64,000 nt of DNA from Terriglobia bacterium. Lineage in GTDB: Bacteria > Acidobacteriota > Terriglobia > Versatilivoradales > Versatilivoraceae. The translations under genes and the position numbers were made by a program. The notes beneath the pieces were generated by a model, which worked only from the letters and a program-made list of their open reading frames with translations, had not been told where the DNA came from and did not search any database. The DNA lies in contig OX638355.1 of assembly GCA_951813285.1 (NCBI GenBank), positions 773,136 to 837,135 of the forward strand. Reading direction: 5' to 3'. Shown in pieces: positions 1-8,326 of the stretch (positions are counted from its first letter, which is position 1; every line of letters starts with the position of its first letter).

Positions 1-5
1 AAGGC

Positions 6-623
6 TCATTGCGTTGCCTCCGGGTCCCATCGCCGGAACCGGTCCAGCTTTGAGACCTCGTGAACCAGGTTGTGACACATCAGACATGACTTTTCACCAC
101 TGAGCAGTTGCGCCCGGAAAGGTGCATGAACTGACTGCTCCTCATAGGATCTGGCCCCGTCGTGGCACTCCAGACAGGCCCGGTTGTCATAGGGCTCATA
201 CAACTCTACAGGGTCGGATGCCGAGCCCCAGAAGTTGTGCCACACATGCTTCACGCCGCGGATCTTGTCATCGAGGTCGCCGAACATGGTGTAGTTGGTG
301 TGGCAGGTGTAACAGGCCCGGTCGGCGGGGATGCGCTTGTTCTGATAGTGGGATGCGGGAAGAAAGCGGGCGTGGTCAATGTACAGACTCTCCCCGTAGG
401 GTTGAATGATGTGGCAAGAAAGACAGAACCGCGTAGTCTTTGCCTGCTCGTAATGTCGTCCGGCACCACCCAGAAGCAGCAGCCCCGGCAGCACGAAAAG
501 AGCCAGGAAAGCCAGAATCCTGCCTCCCAGTGTGCCGGTCAAATCGGGCCTGCGGACAAGGAGCCCAACCAGCGCGATTGTCACGACCGCCAGGAAACCC
601 AGGCTGATGGCGTAACCGGTCAT
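6..623 (-). CDS. NapC/NirT-type membrane tetraheme cytochrome c
   Basis: A 205-residue protein with two hydrophobic segments near residues 4-23 and 36-54, followed by four CxxCH heme-binding motifs at about 67, 104, 150 and 180. This layout fits the NapC/NirT/NrfH class, which takes electrons from the membrane quinol pool and passes them to a periplasmic multiheme partner. It lies 24 bases downstream of the octaheme cytochrome gene on the same strand, so the two probably form an operon and a redox pair. The family assignment rests on heme count and topology. The soluble domain is not a clear match to any one subtype, so the partner is inferred from position. The 3' end is complete, five bases from the window edge. 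Confidence 0.8.
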   Translation of the reverse strand: MTGYAISLGFLAVVTIALVGLLVRRPDLTGTLGGRILAFLALFVLPGLLLLGGAGRHYEQAKTTRFCLSCHIIQPYGESLYIDHARFLPASHYQNKRIPADRACYTCHTNYTMFGDLDDKIRGVKHVWHNFWGSASDPVELYEPYDNRACLECHDGARSYEEQSVHAPFRAQLLSGEKSCLMCHNLVHEVSKLDRFRRWDPEATQ

Positions 624-647
624 TGGAATAGGTCCCCGGAGCGTCGA

Positions 648-1901
648 CTAGTGGCTCTTGCGCAACTCCTGCGCCAGCATCTTGATCTCGGTCAAATCCT
701 GCAGCATCTCACTCCAACCATACCAAAGCGCGTAATCGGGATTGTTGTGAAACACACCCTGAAAGGCTCGCATCCGGTGTTCCAGGTGCATCTTGAAGAG
801 TCGCTGTTCGATCACCGAGGGCGCGTCGTGGAAAGCCAGCAAATCCGGGAAGTTGTAGGCGTAGTGCTCCGGCTTGCGCAACACGCCGTCACGATAGAGT
901 GCGCTGACAATGCGAATTGCCTCGGCCAACAACCGGTCCGCCTCCCGAATCATTTCGTCGCCCTTTTTGAGCTCCGCTCGCACAAGATTGGCCGAATGGC
1001 ATTGCTCGCAAACCTCGATCATGCGGTCACGCTCTGCCTGCCACTCTTCCTGGGTCAGGCGGGCGACGTCCGCTTGCTTGACGGCATCGAGACGCGCGGT
1101 TGGATTCCCCTGAGGGTCCAGGACCCCAAGCGCCTGAAGAATGGTGGTTTGATCCGCCGCCCACTGCGGGTCTTCCGGCAAGGGCAATCGCACGGCCAGG
1201 AATCCCCAGGCGGTCCGAACACCGTGGTCCCCCTGCGGCATGTGACACGTTTGGCAGGTGGGGGCCGCAGCCTCCTCCGGTAGCGTTCCGTTCTGCTTGA
1301 GGAGGTGCCGAACTCCATGCTTGGATGAGGAGTACATTTCCCATTGTGGATGATCGATGCCCATGTGGCAGGTCCGGCATGCCTGCGGTTCCCGAGCTTC
1401 CTTGACGGAAAACAGGTGGCGGGTGTGGCAGGCATCGCAGGAGGCGAGCCCGAACATCACACCATCCGCCCTCAACTCCCGGATCTCCTCTTCACTCTTC
1501 AACCCCAGACGATGGCACCCGCCGCAGCCTTTCATACCTTCGGTCATGGCCATCGGAAGCCAATGTGTCGTCGGCATGGCGTTCATGCTGACCCAGGCCA
1601 GAGCGTGCTTGCCGCCTTCGAACTGCTTCGTCTGGATCGGATGGCATGTGCCACAGACGTCCGGTGTGGCCGTCTTGACCAATGCCACATCGTCCGCCGT
1701 GCGATGCCGGTTTCCATGACAAAGGGAGCAATCCACCCCTTCCGTGCTGTGCCGGCTCAGTTCCCAATCAGTGACGATGTTCGGCGTCGCGTCACGGTGG
1801 CACTCGACACAATCCGACGACGCGCGAGGTGTATCTTTCCCGCTGCCACAGGCTGTCAGAGCCAGAACGACCAACAGCAGGCATCCGTGTTTCCAACGCA
1901 T
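648..1901 (-). CDS. octaheme cytochrome c lipoprotein, hydroxylamine oxidoreductase (HAO) family-like
   Basis: With the ATG at 1901 the protein has 417 residues, a signal peptide ending in a lipobox (LTAC, Cys18) and eight CxxCH motifs at about residues 31, 58, 83, 126, 155, 175, 216 and 298. Eight hemes with an alpha-helical, heme-free C-terminus (about 305-417) are the plan of HAO-like octaheme enzymes. These oxidise hydroxylamine or, in the version paired with a NapC/NirT-type quinol dehydrogenase, reduce nitrite or hydroxylamine. The neighbour at 6-623 is such a quinol dehydrogenase, which favours a reductive role (inference). Whether the HAO cross-linking tyrosine is present could not be decided by eye; the tail has a DYALWYGW stretch. 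Octaheme tetrathionate or nitrite reductases are alternatives. An in-frame ATG at 2033 lacks a ribosome site and would bury the signal peptide. Confidence 0.72.
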   Translation of the reverse strand: MRWKHGCLLLVVLALTACGSGKDTPRASSDCVECHRDATPNIVTDWELSRHSTEGVDCSLCHGNRHRTADDVALVKTATPDVCGTCHPIQTKQFEGGKHALAWVSMNAMPTTHWLPMAMTEGMKGCGGCHRLGLKSEEEIRELRADGVMFGLASCDACHTRHLFSVKEAREPQACRTCHMGIDHPQWEMYSSSKHGVRHLLKQNGTLPEEAAAPTCQTCHMPQGDHGVRTAWGFLAVRLPLPEDPQWAADQTTILQALGVLDPQGNPTARLDAVKQADVARLTQEEWQAERDRMIEVCEQCHSANLVRAELKKGDEMIREADRLLAEAIRIVSALYRDGVLRKPEHYAYNFPDLLAFHDAPSVIEQRLFKMHLEHRMRAFQGVFHNNPDYALWYGWSEMLQDLTEIKMLAQELRKSH

Positions 1902-1910
1902 TGGTCTGTT

Positions 1911-1917
1911 TCCTCCT
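1911..1917 (-). promoter_or_regulatory. ribosome binding site fixing the octaheme cytochrome start
   Basis: AGGAGGA on the minus strand, nine bases before the ATG at 1901. It decides for that start over the upstream ATG at 2033 and places the lipoprotein signal at the N-terminus. Confidence 0.8.
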
Positions 1918-2277
1918 GGTTGCAACAGGATCACCGTTGCCGCCGGCCGGTGTTTCTCCGGAATCGCGATTCTCGCCCTCGACCGGCGATCCGATCTGCT
2001 TCTTTCTATAATATGCCACGCGCCATTGCGCAACTTGACCCGGAACTGGCCCGGGGCGGCAAGCCGTCGCTCCGACTGGAACCCCTCGTCGGAACCCGGT
2101 TCGAATATCAGAATAGAAACGGAAAGGTGGAACAGCGCAAGTCCTTAAATACAGGTCATAAACCACCAGACCCCGGGCGGTTCAGCGCTCGGGGTGTGGC
2201 GTTCACTGACAGGTTGCCGGACTTGGCGGATGGCCATTGGTCTCACTGGGATCTTCAGGCAAAACCAACCTCGATGT
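1918..2277. other. intergenic region upstream of the octaheme cytochrome operon
   Basis: About 360 bases between the cytochrome operon and the stop of the NHL gene. The overlapping open frames have no codon logic or start signal of their own. The promoter of the cytochrome operon should lie here. An AT-rich TATTAT on the minus strand near 2008-2013 is a possible -10, but no well-spaced -35 was seen and no clear FNR or NarL site could be picked out. Confidence 0.4.
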
Positions 2278-3243
2278 TTACTGCCTCACGTATTTGCGCA
2301 GCACCTTGGAGCCGGGAGGGGCCTGGCGTTTGGTGTAGGAAAAGGTGACCTGGCCGACGTAGATGTCTCCGTGGGAATCCACCGCCACCGAATGGGGAGA
2401 GAAAAAGCGTCCCGTGCCGTAGGGGTCCTCCTCGCACCACTCGGCCAGGATGGCACCGTCCGCGGCCCTGACGGTCATACGGGCGGCGGGCTTGTCGAGC
2501 CGGGCCTCGCGGCCATACATGAAGATGCCGCCGATTTCGGCCACGCAGAAGTTATGTTCCCGATCCTGGCACAAATCGTTGGGCCACCAGACTTCGGTCC
2601 ACTGGTCCAGGTATTCCCCATCGGGCGAGAAAATCTGGATGCGTGAGTTCTGGCGGTCGGCCACGTAGACCTTCCCCTCCGGATCCACGTAGACGCCATG
2701 AGGTTGGTTGAACTGGGAGGGGCCGTCTCCAGGGTCTCCCCAGGAGAGCAGCAACTGACCGTCCGGGCTGAACTTGTGCACCCGGGCATTGCCGTATCCG
2801 TCAGAGACGAACAGGTTTCCGTCGGGAGCCAGGGCCACGTCGGTGGGCGTGTTGAAGGGCGGGCCGGAACGCAGGATGGACTGATGGTCGGTGCCGTTGT
2901 AACCGGTGTCGGCCACGCCGTCGGAGGGCGCCAGGGTCATCAGCAGCTCTCCCTCCGGCGTGAACTTGTGAACCCGGTGCCCGTTGTCGTCCACGCAGTA
3001 AACGGAGTCATCGGGGCCGATGAAGATCATGTGGGGCCTCACGAAGCGCCCCTTCCCCCAGGAATCCAGATAGCTGCCGTCCCGGCCAAAGATCACCACC
3101 GGATTTTCGGCGCGGCAGAACGCGTAGACCCGGTCCCGCGAGTCCACCGCGATCCCTGGGACTTCTCCCAGGTCCCACCCCTCGGGCAGCCTGGCCCAAC
3201 CCTCCGCCTCTTCAAATGTCAACTGACCGGATCCAAGTTTCAC
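2278..3243 (-). CDS. NHL-repeat six-bladed beta-propeller protein
   Basis: A 321-residue protein with repeated propeller blades: phrases of the type GIAVDSRDRVYAF, DVALAPDGNLFVSDGYGN, GVYVDPEGKVYVADRQN and SVAVDSHGDIYVG recur about every 45-50 residues. This is the NHL/peptidyl-alpha-hydroxyglycine lyase-like fold, used mostly for ligand or protein binding; the substrate is unknown. I place the start at the GTG at 3243 because a GGGAGGAG ribosome site lies eight bases before it. The upstream ATG at 3294 has none. No clear signal peptide follows the GTG start, so it may be cytoplasmic. It is on the same strand as the cytochrome operon but 376 bases upstream, so probably separate. Confidence 0.75.
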   Translation of the reverse strand: MKLGSGQLTFEEAEGWARLPEGWDLGEVPGIAVDSRDRVYAFCRAENPVVIFGRDGSYLDSWGKGRFVRPHMIFIGPDDSVYCVDDNGHRVHKFTPEGELLMTLAPSDGVADTGYNGTDHQSILRSGPPFNTPTDVALAPDGNLFVSDGYGNARVHKFSPDGQLLLSWGDPGDGPSQFNQPHGVYVDPEGKVYVADRQNSRIQIFSPDGEYLDQWTEVWWPNDLCQDREHNFCVAEIGGIFMYGREARLDKPAARMTVRAADGAILAEWCEEDPYGTGRFFSPHSVAVDSHGDIYVGQVTFSYTKRQAPPGSKVLRKYVRQ

Positions 3244-3251
3244 TGGTTTCG

Positions 3252-3259
3252 CTCCTCCC
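3252..3259 (-). promoter_or_regulatory. ribosome binding site deciding a GTG start for the NHL protein
   Basis: GGGAGGAG on the minus strand, eight bases before the GTG at 3243. It supports the shorter protein beginning VKLGSG rather than the ATG at 3294. Confidence 0.75.
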
Positions 3260-3544
3260 TGGTTGGAACTGGAAAAGCCTAATACTAGGGTCATGACTAC
3301 GGAGTGTCAATGACGGTAGGGACCGTTAAGACTTACACGATATTCCAGCCCTTGACACATCGACGATTTCGCTACCATACTCGCCCCGTAGCGCAAAATC
3401 CTCCTCCCTATCTGGATCAAATCGTAATGAGGTAATATACCTGTAACGATTCTGACGTCGACTCAAATTCCGCGCTTGATCATACCCGTCCCCGCCCCGT
3501 GCGTATCCGAATAGACTCGGCGACTCGAAGTATCTGTTCAGGAG

Positions 3545-3784
3545 ATGAGTGATGTTGGGACTTCAGCGAATAACCTTCGATCCGAACGTGATGGGCGGGC
3601 GGGCATCAGAGGAATGCGCGTCACAGTCTCTCTTGTGCTTAACCTTGTTGCCAATGGGATGTCTGCAGAGGAGATTGTAGAAGCCTATCCCTACCTCGAA
3701 CGGGATGACATCCGCCAAGCACTACGATACGCTGCATTGCTAGCCGAGGAATCTGTCCACCCATTGGAGCGGGAGCCGGCGTGA
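3545..3784 (+). CDS. DUF433 family protein, VapB-like antitoxin
   Basis: A 79-residue protein whose centre (IRGMRVTVSLVLNLVANGMS, then EEIVEAYPYLERDDIRQAL) matches DUF433, a small winged-helix-like family usually encoded directly upstream of a DUF5615 PIN-like toxin. The next gene starts inside this one through a GTGA overlap, the usual antitoxin-toxin coupling. A GGAG abuts the ATG too closely to be a standard ribosome site, so initiation may be weak or use another codon. Typical members have a longer N-terminal part with the G(R/K)PCIRG motif; here it reads GRAGIRG. Confidence 0.72.
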   Translation: MSDVGTSANNLRSERDGRAGIRGMRVTVSLVLNLVANGMSAEEIVEAYPYLERDDIRQALRYAALLAEESVHPLEREPA

Positions 3785-3951
3785 GGTTTCTCGCAGATAT
3801 GGGAATCTCTCCGAAAACAGCGGCGTTTCTCGCAAATCTGGGACACGACGCCGTGCATTTGAATGAGCAGGGTCTTCATAGTCTTCCAGACCCGGAAATT
3901 CTGGAAAAGGCGCGGAGCGTTGAAAATCCGCCGAATCAAGGACCGAAGTGA
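3781..3951 (+). pseudogene. truncated DUF5615 PIN-like toxin
   Basis: From the GTG at 3781 the frame encodes about 56 residues starting VRFLADMGISPKTAAFL and continuing with DAVHLNEQGLHSLPDPEIL. This is the N-terminal half of DUF5615 toxins, which normally run to about 110-120 residues. After EILEKARS the homology stops and ten unrelated residues lead to a TGA that overlaps the start of the alcohol dehydrogenase. The second half, which carries the THDxDF acidic motif of the PIN-like fold, is missing, so the toxin should be inactive. It was probably cut when the downstream gene was joined here. It is too short for a standard ORF cutoff but clear by eye. Confidence 0.65.
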
Positions 3952-5018
3952 TGATCGCCGCCGTTCTCAGACAACTGGGCCGCCCTCTGGAGATCGAGGA
4001 GAAGCCCCGGCCCGCATTCGGGGCCGAAGAAGTCCTGATCCAGGTAATGGCCTGCGGCACCGACGGCACCGACCTGAAGATTGTGGACGGATTCGGCTAC
4101 AGCCCCGAACTCCCTGCCATCCTGGGCCACGAGGTGGCCGGCGTGGTTTCCCAGGTGGGAGATCGGGTCACCCGGGCAAAGCCGGGCGACCGGGTGGTGG
4201 TCTACAACTTCTCCACCTGCGGCCGCTGCCGCATGTGCCGCACCCACCGCGAACAACTCTGTCCCCACATGACGGGGGTCCTGGGAGCCAAGGACCGGGG
4301 CGGCCACGCCGAATTCCTGGCCATTCCGGCCCGACAACTGGTCCCGCTGCCCGACAACATCCCCTGGCCGGAAGCAGCCGTGCTGGCCGATGCCCGCATC
4401 ACCGCCCTGCACGCCGTGGACCGGGCCGGAGTGGGGTTGAACGACCGCATCGTCATCTTCGGAGCCGGGGGGGTGGGCCTCTCGGCCATTCAGATCTCCA
4501 AACTGGCCGGCGCCGGCGTCCTGGCCGTGGACCGGGTCGCGGAAAAGACCGATTTCGCCCTCCGGATGGGAGCCGACTTGGCCATCGACTCCACCCGTGG
4601 GGACGTCCAGCAGGCCGTCCGGGAATTTACCCGGGGCGAGGGAGCCGACGGCGTGATTGACTGCGTCGGAGTGGAGCAGACATTGGCGGCCGGGGTGGAC
4701 AGCCTTCGCCCCGGGGGACGCCTCACCGTAGTGGGCTACACGCCCGAGACCTACGGGCTGAACGGAAAACGGCTGGCGCAGAATGAGCTGGAGATCGTCG
4801 GCACCCGTTGCGGCCGCCTGCAGGACCTGATAGGCGCGGTGCAACTGATGGCGGAGAACAAGTTGAAACCCCTGGTCACTCACCCCTATCCGCTGGAGGA
4901 GATCAACCGGGCCATGGCGGACCTGAGGGCTGGCAGGGTGCTGGGCCGGGCCGTCCTGCTGACGCCGGCCGGACGGGAAGCCACGGGACACTCGGCAACT
5001 CCGTCAGGGGATTCCTGA
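3951..5018 (+). CDS. zinc-dependent alcohol/sorbitol/threonine dehydrogenase-like MDR protein
   Basis: A 355-residue medium-chain dehydrogenase. Catalytic zinc ligands are visible as Cys35 (ACGTDGTD) and His60-Glu61 (GHEVAG). The structural zinc lobe has four cysteines at about 90, 93, 96 and 104 with the canonical C-x2-C-x2-C-x7-C spacing. A Rossmann motif GAGGVG lies near residue 175. It oxidises an alcohol or polyol with NAD(P); the substrate cannot be read from sequence. A GTG three bases upstream (3948) is also in frame. The start overlaps the stop of the truncated DUF5615 frame, and the gene stands alone, convergent with the transporter on the other strand. Confidence 0.85.
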   Translation: MIAAVLRQLGRPLEIEEKPRPAFGAEEVLIQVMACGTDGTDLKIVDGFGYSPELPAILGHEVAGVVSQVGDRVTRAKPGDRVVVYNFSTCGRCRMCRTHREQLCPHMTGVLGAKDRGGHAEFLAIPARQLVPLPDNIPWPEAAVLADARITALHAVDRAGVGLNDRIVIFGAGGVGLSAIQISKLAGAGVLAVDRVAEKTDFALRMGADLAIDSTRGDVQQAVREFTRGEGADGVIDCVGVEQTLAAGVDSLRPGGRLTVVGYTPETYGLNGKRLAQNELEIVGTRCGRLQDLIGAVQLMAENKLKPLVTHPYPLEEINRAMADLRAGRVLGRAVLLTPAGREATGHSATPSGDS

Positions 5019-5050
5019 GCGCCGGCCGAGACACTACCCTCCATCCCTCC

Positions 5051-6415
5051 TTACCCAACCAGGCGCCCCAGCAGCGTATAGGCGGCCACGCAGAGCGTGA
5101 GTCCCCCGGACAGCCACAGCAGCCCGTCGACCCAGGGTGAGGGACCGATCCCGCGATCCAGCCGACGGTAACGCAGGTAGAGGATGGAGCAGGCAATGAC
5201 GGGCAACATGCCGGTCTGCACCACTCCTCCCACAACGATGAGCTGTTCCGGCTGTTCCGGAAAGGCCAGGAAGATGGTGGAATAGACCACCGCCCAGAAG
5301 ACCTGCATGCCTCTTCGCCAGCGGCTCCGCTGCAGCGGGCGGTCTCCCGAGACGAAGCCGAAGACGGTAAGGCAGTCCAGCCCCATGATGGCGTTGGCCG
5401 CCACCGAGGCGAACAGGGTGGAGTAGAGAGTAATCAGGGCTCCGGCAAGAAAAACCAAGTAGCCCCAGGGACCGAAAATTCCGGTAAAGGTCCCGGAAAG
5501 GGTATCGATCATCTGGCCGCCTTCCGGCACCAGCCCCTGGCGGTGAAGGACGGCGGCGCCCAGGAAGTAAAAGGCAACCGTGATGACGGTGTAGACGCTC
5601 ATGGCCAGCAAGGCATCCAGTTGCATCACCCGGATCCAGCCCCTCGCCCGCGCGTACCAGTCCGGCTGGCTGCTGCGGGGTCCGATATGGCGGGCGTATC
5701 CCTTCTCCAGGCACCAGTTGGGGTAGGCAAACAGATCGGACGTCCCCACCCCGGTCAGCCCGAAAAGGGCAAATGCCAAGGCCAGCCCCCCTTGCGACGG
5801 CAATTGAAAGGTCAGCCCCTCCCAGACATTTTCCGGAGACACGGCGTGGCCCGACCATTGCAAGGCCCCTGCCGCCACCACGGTGGTCAGGCTGAAAGCC
5901 AACACCATCAGCATGGAACCGCGCTCCACCACGCCGTAGCCGCCGCTGAGCAGGATTCCCAATGTCACCAGGCAGGCAATGACTCCCCAGGCGGTGACAC
6001 TCACCTGCGGAAGCAGCAGATGGAGGCACTGAGCTACCCCAGCGACGATTCCCCCCACCAGGCTGGAGGAAATCAAGGTGCTGCAGAGCCAGCCCCAGAC
6101 CACCCAGGAGGCTCGCCAGCGGGGACCCGGAATCCGGTCCACCGACCTGAGCGACGAGTCCCCGGATGAGATGGCGTAGCGTCCGATCTCCACCTGCAGA
6201 ACCACCTTGGAGACGCAGCTCAACAGGATCAGCCACAGCGCCGCAAAGCCCAGTCTGGCTCCCAGCGTGGTGGTGACGATCAGCTCGCCCGAGCCCACGA
6301 TCCCGGCGGTCAGGATGAGAGAAGGACCGACCTGGCGAAGACGACCCAGGAAGTCCTTGGGAGGGGGAAGGGTCACGGCAGGCCCGCTGTCGGCGGATCG
6401 GTGGGTTTTTGCCAT
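5051..6415 (-). CDS. Nramp-like transporter of a divergent clade
   Basis: A 454-residue integral membrane protein with about eleven hydrophobic segments. Its first segment reads VGPSLILTAGIVGSGELIV and the sixth region has GLTGVGTSDLFAYPNWCLEKG, which place it in the Nramp (APC-fold) superfamily. The canonical metal-binding signatures of Mn/Fe carriers, DPGN in helix 1 and MPH in helix 6, are not present: helix 1 has GSGE and helix 6 lacks the Met-Pro-His. The transported ion or solute is therefore unknown and need not be manganese. It is monocistronic, convergent with the dehydrogenase. A larger overlapping frame on the same strand is a shadow. Confidence 0.75.
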   Translation of the reverse strand: MAKTHRSADSGPAVTLPPPKDFLGRLRQVGPSLILTAGIVGSGELIVTTTLGARLGFAALWLILLSCVSKVVLQVEIGRYAISSGDSSLRSVDRIPGPRWRASWVVWGWLCSTLISSSLVGGIVAGVAQCLHLLLPQVSVTAWGVIACLVTLGILLSGGYGVVERGSMLMVLAFSLTTVVAAGALQWSGHAVSPENVWEGLTFQLPSQGGLALAFALFGLTGVGTSDLFAYPNWCLEKGYARHIGPRSSQPDWYARARGWIRVMQLDALLAMSVYTVITVAFYFLGAAVLHRQGLVPEGGQMIDTLSGTFTGIFGPWGYLVFLAGALITLYSTLFASVAANAIMGLDCLTVFGFVSGDRPLQRSRWRRGMQVFWAVVYSTIFLAFPEQPEQLIVVGGVVQTGMLPVIACSILYLRYRRLDRGIGPSPWVDGLLWLSGGLTLCVAAYTLLGRLVG

Positions 6416-6940
6416 TTGTTATCGCCCCGGTCGGGCGGGCCAATTCTCCGCTACCGGCCGCCAGAGGTTTCTTGGCAATGGCGGCCGGTGCGGCGAATCT
6501 CTTGATTGCGATTTCCGGCAGGACTTGAATGTCCGTGGCGGCACTGATTCTCACAACGCGAAACCAATTACATTTCCCTCATAGCCTCAGCCACTCTATG
6601 GCCGCAAGTCTCTCGAATTTCTCTTGGGCTTTGCTATCGATCTGCAAAACCTCATCGGGTGCGACCTGGTGAGAAATGCTGTCCAACCACAAAAAGCACA
6701 AAAGTCACAAAACAATATTTTTTGATCTCGTTCCGCTCTTTTTGTGCTTTTGTGCCTTTTGTGGCCATTCCCCGCAACGATCCCCCGGCCAACCTCAATT
6801 CCACGGTCCGCATCCATCTCCCGTGCTAAGATTCAATCAGGGGAGGCGGCTTCCCCCTGATTTCTTCCTCGCCGGAGGAACGGTAGCAGCCGGCGGTCGG
6901 ACGCCCCGGTCTCCAACCGGGAACCAGTGGAGGTAACACG
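6416..6940. other. intergenic region containing a hairpin repeat
   Basis: Upstream region of both the transporter (minus) and the MsrP-like gene (plus). Apart from the CACAAAA hairpin repeat at 6686-6764 and the ribosome site of the MsrP-like gene, I see no gene here. Short frames on both strands are reads through the repeat. Confidence 0.5.
6686..6764. repeat. CACAAAA-type palindromic repeat, copy 1
   Basis: Left arm ACCACAAAAAGCACAAAAG and a right arm ending CTTTTGTGCCTTTTGTGG are near-perfect reverse complements over about 25 bases with a loop of about 28. A second copy at 8121-8214 has the same arms and a different loop. Conserved arms with a free loop indicate a mobile or structural intergenic element rather than a terminator for one gene. 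Similar CACAAAAG/GCACAAAA repeats are common between genes in several uncultured lineages. Confidence 0.8.
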
Positions 6941-7972
6941 GTGAGAAAGACCCTTCAGCTTCCGCGTTTGGAGCCTACTGAGGAGTCGGTATTCCTGAAC
7001 CGCCGCAAGTTCGTGGAGACGGCCCTGCTGGCGGGTGCGGGCACCTGCCTGTTTCCTTCCTTGGGCTGTGCTCAACCGCCTCCACCTCCGGAAGGCGGCC
7101 CCCTGTCTGTTCCCTTCGAGCGGCCGGCGGTGTTCCCCGCCAAGCGCAACGCCGGTTTCGATCCCCCGAACCTCGAACTGACCGACCGCCTGGTGGCGGC
7201 GACCCATAACAATTTCTACGAGTTTCTTCCCAATCGCGGGGGGCCGGTCTGGAAATATACCAGCAGGTTCGAAGTGGAGCCCTGGAAGGTGGAGGTGGGC
7301 GGTGAGTGTCACAAACCCCGCACCTTCGATCTGGACGACCTGTTCGGATTCGAGCAGGAAGAGCGCGTCTACCGCTTCCGGTGCGTGGAGACCTGGGCCA
7401 TGAACATCCCCTGGACGGGTTTCCCCCTGAGCAAACTGCTCAAGGTCGTCGAGCCCACCGGCAAGGCCCAACACGTCCGCTTCATCACCGCCCAAAGACC
7501 CGACCAGATGCCGGGACTCAGTGAAAGGCACTACCCCTGGCCCTATTATGAAGGCCTGCGACTGGACGAGGCCATGAACGACCTGACCCTGGCGGTGACC
7601 GGAGTCTACGGGAAGCCTCTGCTCAAACAGCACGGATCACCCGTGCGCATCATCGTGCCCTGGAAATACGGCTACAAGTCCCCCAAGTCCATCGTGAAGA
7701 TCGAGCTGGTCGCCAAGAATCCCGGATCCTTCTGGTCGGCCAAGCCTTACCAGCACGAATACGGCTACCTGAGCAACGTGAACCCCAATGTTCCCCATCC
7801 CCGATGGTCCCAGGAATGGGACTACATGCTGGTCGCCAATGCGTCACCGCGCCGGGGACCTCGCCGTCCCACTCTCATCTTCAACGGCTATGCCGACCAG
7901 GTGGGCCATCTCTACCCGGACGAACCCGCCAAACCCCAGCGCCCCCTGAGACGCGGGCAGACTGCCCGCTGA
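6941..7972 (+). CDS. msrP: MsrP/YedY-like periplasmic molybdopterin oxidoreductase
   Basis: A 343-residue protein with a twin-arginine signal (NRRKFVETALLAGAG, about 20-34) and the sulfite-oxidase fold. The RFRCVETWAMNIPW motif carries Cys148, the expected molybdenum ligand. MsrP uses molybdopterin to reduce protein-bound methionine sulfoxide in the periplasm, normally with electrons from the membrane heme protein MsrQ. No msrQ follows, so the electron donor is elsewhere or different. The GTG start is supported by GGAGG eight bases upstream. The proline-rich stretch after the signal and the extended Pro/Arg tail are lineage-specific. The gene is bracketed by two copies of the CACAAAA hairpin repeat. 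Confidence 0.85.
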   Translation: MRKTLQLPRLEPTEESVFLNRRKFVETALLAGAGTCLFPSLGCAQPPPPPEGGPLSVPFERPAVFPAKRNAGFDPPNLELTDRLVAATHNNFYEFLPNRGGPVWKYTSRFEVEPWKVEVGGECHKPRTFDLDDLFGFEQEERVYRFRCVETWAMNIPWTGFPLSKLLKVVEPTGKAQHVRFITAQRPDQMPGLSERHYPWPYYEGLRLDEAMNDLTLAVTGVYGKPLLKQHGSPVRIIVPWKYGYKSPKSIVKIELVAKNPGSFWSAKPYQHEYGYLSNVNPNVPHPRWSQEWDYMLVANASPRRGPRRPTLIFNGYADQVGHLYPDEPAKPQRPLRRGQTAR

Positions 7973-8326
7973 CGCAGCAACTCCCGACGCCCCGCCCGTC
8001 AAGCGCCGAGTCCACAACGTCATCCAAAGAGGTTACCGCCCCATCGGGGTGGGCAAATCGTCGGATGTTGGACGATTCCTCAAGCCCAACGGTGTTGATG
8101 TGCCGCAGGCTCCGGCGTTTACCACAAAAAGCACAAAAGTCACAACACGAGTTGCTTGAGTTCTAGTCTTGCCGATCCGATGATTCTTATTGTGTTTTTG
8201 TGCCTTTTGTGGCCATTGAGCCTCAGACGGCGATCATGTCCAGTGTCACTGATCCTTGACGGACTCGGGAGAAAAAACCCTCGACCTCAATAAGGATCGC
8301 AGGACTCCGAATTTCGCAAAAGGCTC
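7973..8326. other. intergenic region with second hairpin repeat
   Basis: Holds repeat copy 2 (8121-8214) and the 3' flank of the convergent nuclease-like gene. No further gene was recognised. Confidence 0.5.
8121..8214. repeat. CACAAAA-type palindromic repeat, copy 2
   Basis: Arms ACCACAAAAAGCACAAAAG and TTTTTGTGCCTTTTGTGG match those of the copy at 6686-6764, while the loop is longer and unrelated. The two copies flank the MsrP-like gene in the same orientation. Confidence 0.8.

Noticed and set aside
162..1283. 373-codon plus-strand frame opposite the cytochrome genes
   Set aside because: It is antisense to two genes with twelve heme motifs in total and has no family signature of its own.
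5034..6554. 506-codon frame overlapping the Nramp-like gene on the same strand
   Set aside because: It lacks membrane helices and reads as Arg/Gly/Pro-rich shadow sequence, while the overlapping frame has clear transporter structure.
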